Assembly (NCBI GenBank): GCA_025456495.1
Contig: JALOKO010000018.1
Span: 1-17,975, forward strand
Length of the DNA stretch: 17,975 bases
Direction: 5' to 3'
DNA from: Bryobacterales bacterium
GTDB taxonomy: Bacteria > Acidobacteriota > Terriglobia > Bryobacterales > Bryobacteraceae
Position numbers and translations under genes: made by a program. Under the pieces are notes generated by a model, which did not search any database, was not told the DNA's origin, and saw only the letters and a list, made by a program, of their open reading frames with translations. Positions 15,159 through 17,975 of the stretch are shown here, one piece after another. How positions within the stretch are numbered: position 1 is the first letter of the stretch; every line of letters begins with the position of its first letter.

Positions 15159-16028
15159 ATGCCCAGCCTGCTTGATTTGCGGCGCCGTATCCGCTCCGTG
15201 AAGAATACCCAGCAGATCACCCGCGCCATGAAGATCGTCTCCGCGGCCAGGCTGCGGCGGGCGCAGGATCGCGTTACGGCCGCACGTCCCTACGCCAAGG
15301 GCTTCGGCGAGGTGCTGGAACAAATTGCCGCCTCCGTGCGCGGCGCTGACGCGGGCGGCTTTGAGCATCCGCTTCTCGAGACCCGCCCGGAAAAGCGAAT
15401 CCTGGTCTTCGTCGTCACCTCAGACCGTGGTCTCTGTGGGGCCTACAACGCCAACCTCATCAAGAATGCCCGCCGCTTCGTGGACGAAAAGGCGCAGGCC
15501 GGTATCAGCGTAGACCTGCACACGGTGGGGCGCAAGGGCGATGAGTTCTTCCGCAAACGCAGCTACTCCATCCGGGATGCCCACATCCAGTTCCTGGCCC
15601 ACATGACCTACCTGCAGGTGGAGCAGATGGCCCACCAGTTGGTGAAGTTCTATTCTGACCGTGACTACGACGCGGTGTATCTGCTATACACTGAGTTCCG
15701 CTCAGCGGCTTCGCAACTCAGCACCCAGAAGCTGCTGCTTCCGGTGTCGTTGCCCCAGGAAGGCGACACCCCGGAATATCTCTTTGACCAGCCAGCCGAA
15801 GCCCTGCTGGCCAGCATGCTGAATCAATATGTGGTCTTGAGCCTCTACCAGTCTCTGCTGGAGGCCAACGCCTCAGAACACGGCGCCCGCATGACGGCCA
15901 TGGATTCGGCCACCCGCAACGCCAGCGAAATGATCCAGAAGCTCACCATGCGCCTCAACCGGGTGCGCCAGGCGAGCATCACAACCGAACTGATTGAGGT
16001 GGTCAGCGGCGCGCAGGCGCTGGACTAA
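15159..16028 (+). CDS. atpG: F-ATPase subunit gamma
   Basis: This 289-aa central rotor shaft is built of two long coiled-coil helices around a small alpha/beta domain. The N-terminal helix carries LRRRIRSVKNTQQITRAMK (residues 7-25); the middle has TSDRGLCGAYN; the C-terminal helix has GARMTAMDSATRNASEMI and RQASITTELIEVVSGAQAL, all typical. The length is normal, with no inserted redox loop like that of chloroplast gamma. The gene begins 3 bp after atpA. A GAGGAG block in the end of atpA (15141-15146) may serve as its ribosome site at a rather long distance. Confidence 0.97.
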   Translation: MPSLLDLRRRIRSVKNTQQITRAMKIVSAARLRRAQDRVTAARPYAKGFGEVLEQIAASVRGADAGGFEHPLLETRPEKRILVFVVTSDRGLCGAYNANLIKNARRFVDEKAQAGISVDLHTVGRKGDEFFRKRSYSIRDAHIQFLAHMTYLQVEQMAHQLVKFYSDRDYDAVYLLYTEFRSAASQLSTQKLLLPVSLPQEGDTPEYLFDQPAEALLASMLNQYVVLSLYQSLLEANASEHGARMTAMDSATRNASEMIQKLTMRLNRVRQASITTELIEVVSGAQALD

Positions 16029-16056
16029 CCACAACCCGATAAAGACAGGACCGCCC

Positions 16057-17508
16057 ATGCAAAGCACAACCGAACAAGCCATCGGCAAGGTGATTCAGGT
16101 AGCAGGACCCGCTGTCGACCTGCAGTTTCCCGAAGGCAATCTGCCGCCCATCTACACCGCGGTGAAGATCACCAGCGAGGGCTTTGATGTCCCGGAACCC
16201 ATCCAGATTGTGGTGGAGGTGATGCAGCACCTGGGCGAAGGCCGCCTCCGCTGCGTTTCCATGCAACCAACTGAGGGTCTGGTGCGCGGCTTCAAGGCCA
16301 TCAGCCTGGGCGGCCCCATCACCATCCCGGTGGGTCGCGAAACGTTGGGCCGCGTCCTGAACGTGCTGGGTGAGCCGGTGGACGAAAAGGGACCGGTGAG
16401 CGCAAAGAGCTTTCTGCCAATCCATCGCGAGGCCCCGCTGCTGGAAGAGCAATCCACCGACCTTGAAATGTTCGAGACCGGCATCAAGGTCATTGACCTG
16501 CTGGAACCCTACTTGAAGGGCGGCAAGATTGGCCTTTTTGGCGGCGCGGGCGTAGGCAAGACGGTCATCATCCAGGAACTCATCAATAACCTGGCCATGC
16601 ACCACGGCGGCGTGTCGGTGTTCGCGGGCGTCGGCGAACGTACCCGCGAAGGCAACGACCTGATGCTGGAGTTCATCGAAAGCGGCGTCATTGACCCCAA
16701 CGACTACAACAAGAGCAAGGCCGCCCTTATCTATGGCCAGATGACTGAGCCTCCCGGAGCCCGCCTGCGCGTCGGTCTCACCGGCCTCACCGTGGCCGAG
16801 CACTTCCGCGACGCCGAAGGGCTGGACGTGCTCTTGTTCATCGACAACATCTTCCGCTTCACTCAGGCCGGCTCCGAGGTATCGGCGCTGTTGGGCCGCA
16901 TGCCTTCCGCCGTGGGCTACCAGCCGAACCTGGCCACCGAAATGGGCGAACTCCAGGAGCGCATCACCTCCACCAAGAACGGCTCCATCACATCGGTGCA
17001 GGCCATCTACGTGCCCGCCGACGACTACACTGACCCTGCGCCCGCCACCACCTTCGCGCACCTGGACGCCACCACCAACCTCTCGCGGGCAATCTCGGAA
17101 ATGGGCATCTACCCGGCCGTGGATCCGCTGGCTTCCACCTCGCGCATTCTTGACCCCCGCATCGTGGGTGAGGATCACTACAACACTGCCCAGCAGGTGA
17201 AGGGGATCCTGCAACGATACAAGGATCTGCAGGACATCATCGCCATCCTCGGCATCGACGAGTTGTCGGACGACGACAAGCAGACGGTCGCCCGCGCCCG
17301 TAAGATTCAGCGCTTCCTCTCGCAGCCCTTCCACGTGGCTGAAGTCTTCACCGGTCGCCCTGGCAAGTACGTGAAGCTGGAAGACACCATTCGCGGCTTC
17401 CGCGAGATTGTCGAAGGCAAGCACGACGACCTGCCGGAACAGGCCTTCTACATGGTGGGTGGCATTGAAGAGGCTGTGGAGCGCGCTGCCCAGTTGGCTG
17501 CTGCCTAA
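16057..17508 (+). CDS. atpD: F-ATPase subunit beta
   Basis: This is the 483-aa catalytic subunit of F1. The P-loop is GGAGVGKT (162-169, Lys168). The catalytic Glu194 lies in GVGERTREGND, and LLFIDNIFRFTQAGSEVSALLGRMPSAVGYQP is the Walker B region. The C-terminal lever motif reads DELSDDD (401-407), a conservative variant of DELSEED. The length is slightly above E. coli beta, as usual outside proteobacteria. The start at 16057 is chosen over 15994 because CAGGA (16046-16050) stands 6 nt before it and the longer form would run into the end of atpG. A 56-bp gap with a perfect hairpin leads to atpC. Confidence 0.98.
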   Translation: MQSTTEQAIGKVIQVAGPAVDLQFPEGNLPPIYTAVKITSEGFDVPEPIQIVVEVMQHLGEGRLRCVSMQPTEGLVRGFKAISLGGPITIPVGRETLGRVLNVLGEPVDEKGPVSAKSFLPIHREAPLLEEQSTDLEMFETGIKVIDLLEPYLKGGKIGLFGGAGVGKTVIIQELINNLAMHHGGVSVFAGVGERTREGNDLMLEFIESGVIDPNDYNKSKAALIYGQMTEPPGARLRVGLTGLTVAEHFRDAEGLDVLLFIDNIFRFTQAGSEVSALLGRMPSAVGYQPNLATEMGELQERITSTKNGSITSVQAIYVPADDYTDPAPATTFAHLDATTNLSRAISEMGIYPAVDPLASTSRILDPRIVGEDHYNTAQQVKGILQRYKDLQDIIAILGIDELSDDDKQTVARARKIQRFLSQPFHVAEVFTGRPGKYVKLEDTIRGFREIVEGKHDDLPEQAFYMVGGIEEAVERAAQLAAA

Positions 17509-17520
17509 CGATATCCGAAC

Positions 17521-17546
17521 GGGGCGGCCGCTGCCGTTGCCGCCCC
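17521..17546 (+). other. Perfect GC hairpin between atpD and atpC
   Basis: GGGGCGGC (17521-17528) and GCCGCCCC (17539-17546) form an 8-bp all-GC stem with a 10-nt loop, 12 nt after the atpD stop and 18 nt before the atpC start. The following sequence (GCAAAGGG) is not U-rich and supplies the atpC ribosome site, so this is more likely a processing or attenuating structure than a terminator. Confidence 0.55.
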
Positions 17547-17564
17547 GCAAAGGGACACAACATC

Positions 17565-17975
17565 ATGAAGGATTTGCTTCATTTGCAGGTAATCACTCCA
17601 GACCGGCTGGTGCTGGATGAGTACGTTGGCCGGGTAACCCTTCCTGAGACCGACGGCTATGTCACGTTGCTTCCCGGTCACGCGGCGCTGGTGGCGGAGC
17701 TCGGCGCCGGTCAACTCCAGTTTGAACTCGACGGCAAGGCGCGCACGATGGCCGTATGCGGAGGCTTCGCGCAGGTGCAGGATAACGTGGTCAAAGTGCT
17801 GGCGAACTCCGCCCTGGCCGCCTCGGAGATTGACCTGGACCGCGCCCGCGAGGCGGAACGGCGCGCCCAGCAGCGCCTGAACTCCGGCGACCACACCATT
17901 GACTATCACCGGGCGGCCAGCGCCCTGCATCGCGCGCAAGCCCGTCTCACCGTGGCCACATCCCACATGGACCAC
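17565..17975 (+). CDS. atpC: F-ATPase subunit epsilon, cut by the window end
   Basis: The frame is open from the ATG at 17565 to the last base (137 codons, no stop). Epsilon subunits are usually about 130-140 aa, so nearly the whole gene is present and the stop should follow soon. The N-terminal beta-sandwich is clear: LQVITPDRLVLDEYVGRVTLP, GYVTLLPGHAALVAEL, and GGFAQVQDNVVKVLANSA (about residues 74-91). The C-terminal helical hairpin (RAREAERRAQQRL ... ALHRAQARLTVA) is complete enough to be the inhibitory two-helix domain. AGGG (17551-17554) lies 10 nt before the ATG. It is the last ATPase gene in the window. Confidence 0.93.
   Translation, partial: MKDLLHLQVITPDRLVLDEYVGRVTLPETDGYVTLLPGHAALVAELGAGQLQFELDGKARTMAVCGGFAQVQDNVVKVLANSALAASEIDLDRAREAERRAQQRLNSGDHTIDYHRAASALHRAQARLTVATSHMDH

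Noticed and set aside
16003..17550. Long minus-strand open frame (515 codons) opposite atpD
   Set aside because: It lies wholly antisense to a textbook ATP synthase beta gene and has no recognisable motif. In high-GC DNA the reverse frame of a conserved gene often stays open.

Overview
The window reads as ordinary chromosomal DNA from a high-GC, Gram-negative-type heterotroph. A soil acidobacterium of the Solibacter/Bryobacter kind is my best guess. This is inference: it rests on the mix of a Tat-exported fucosidase, a RhaI-type rhamnose isomerase, a lactate permease, many secreted or lipoprotein signals, and an F-ATPase operon that lacks subunits a and c. No sequence search was possible. There is no sign of phage, IS elements, CRISPR, tRNA or rRNA. 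Coding density is very high, and the only gene-poor stretch near 300 bp is 6642-6913, which carries a tandem repeat.

Region 1 (1-5733) concerns polymer and deoxy-sugar turnover. It holds the C-terminal part of an S9 prolyl-oligopeptidase-type peptidase and a fumarylacetoacetate-hydrolase-family enzyme, both on the plus strand. Facing them is a two-gene minus-strand operon in which a NagD-type HAD phosphatase is coupled by an ATGA overlap to a Tat-exported GH29 alpha-L-fucosidase. Across a 185-bp AT-rich divergent control region, a RhaI-type L-rhamnose isomerase is read on the plus strand. Convergent gene ends at 2054-2089 and 5732-5749 carry inverted repeats.

Region 2 (5730-7708) holds an orphan CheW-like adaptor with a zinc-binding CZB domain inserted into the CheW fold. 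Upstream of it is an array of about five 19-20-bp tandem repeats. A short-chain dehydrogenase/reductase follows on the plus strand.

Region 3 (7759-11743) is transport. An AzgA/GhxP-like purine permease overlaps by 56 bp a lipoprotein-anchored MTA/SAH-nucleosidase-like enzyme. Together they suggest nucleoside cleavage outside the inner membrane followed by uptake of the base. An L-lactate permease comes next.

Region 4 (11744-17975) is an F-ATPase operon in the order b, b(signal peptide), delta, alpha, gamma, beta, epsilon; the last gene runs off the window edge. Subunits a, c and AtpI are not upstream, where a lactate permease stands, so they must be encoded elsewhere. GC-rich hairpins lie in the delta-alpha and beta-epsilon gaps.

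I did not find a convincing new defence or mobile system. The most distinctive items are the CheW-CZB fusion with its upstream repeats, the lipoprotein nucleosidase/permease pair, and the split ATPase operon with two unlike b subunits.
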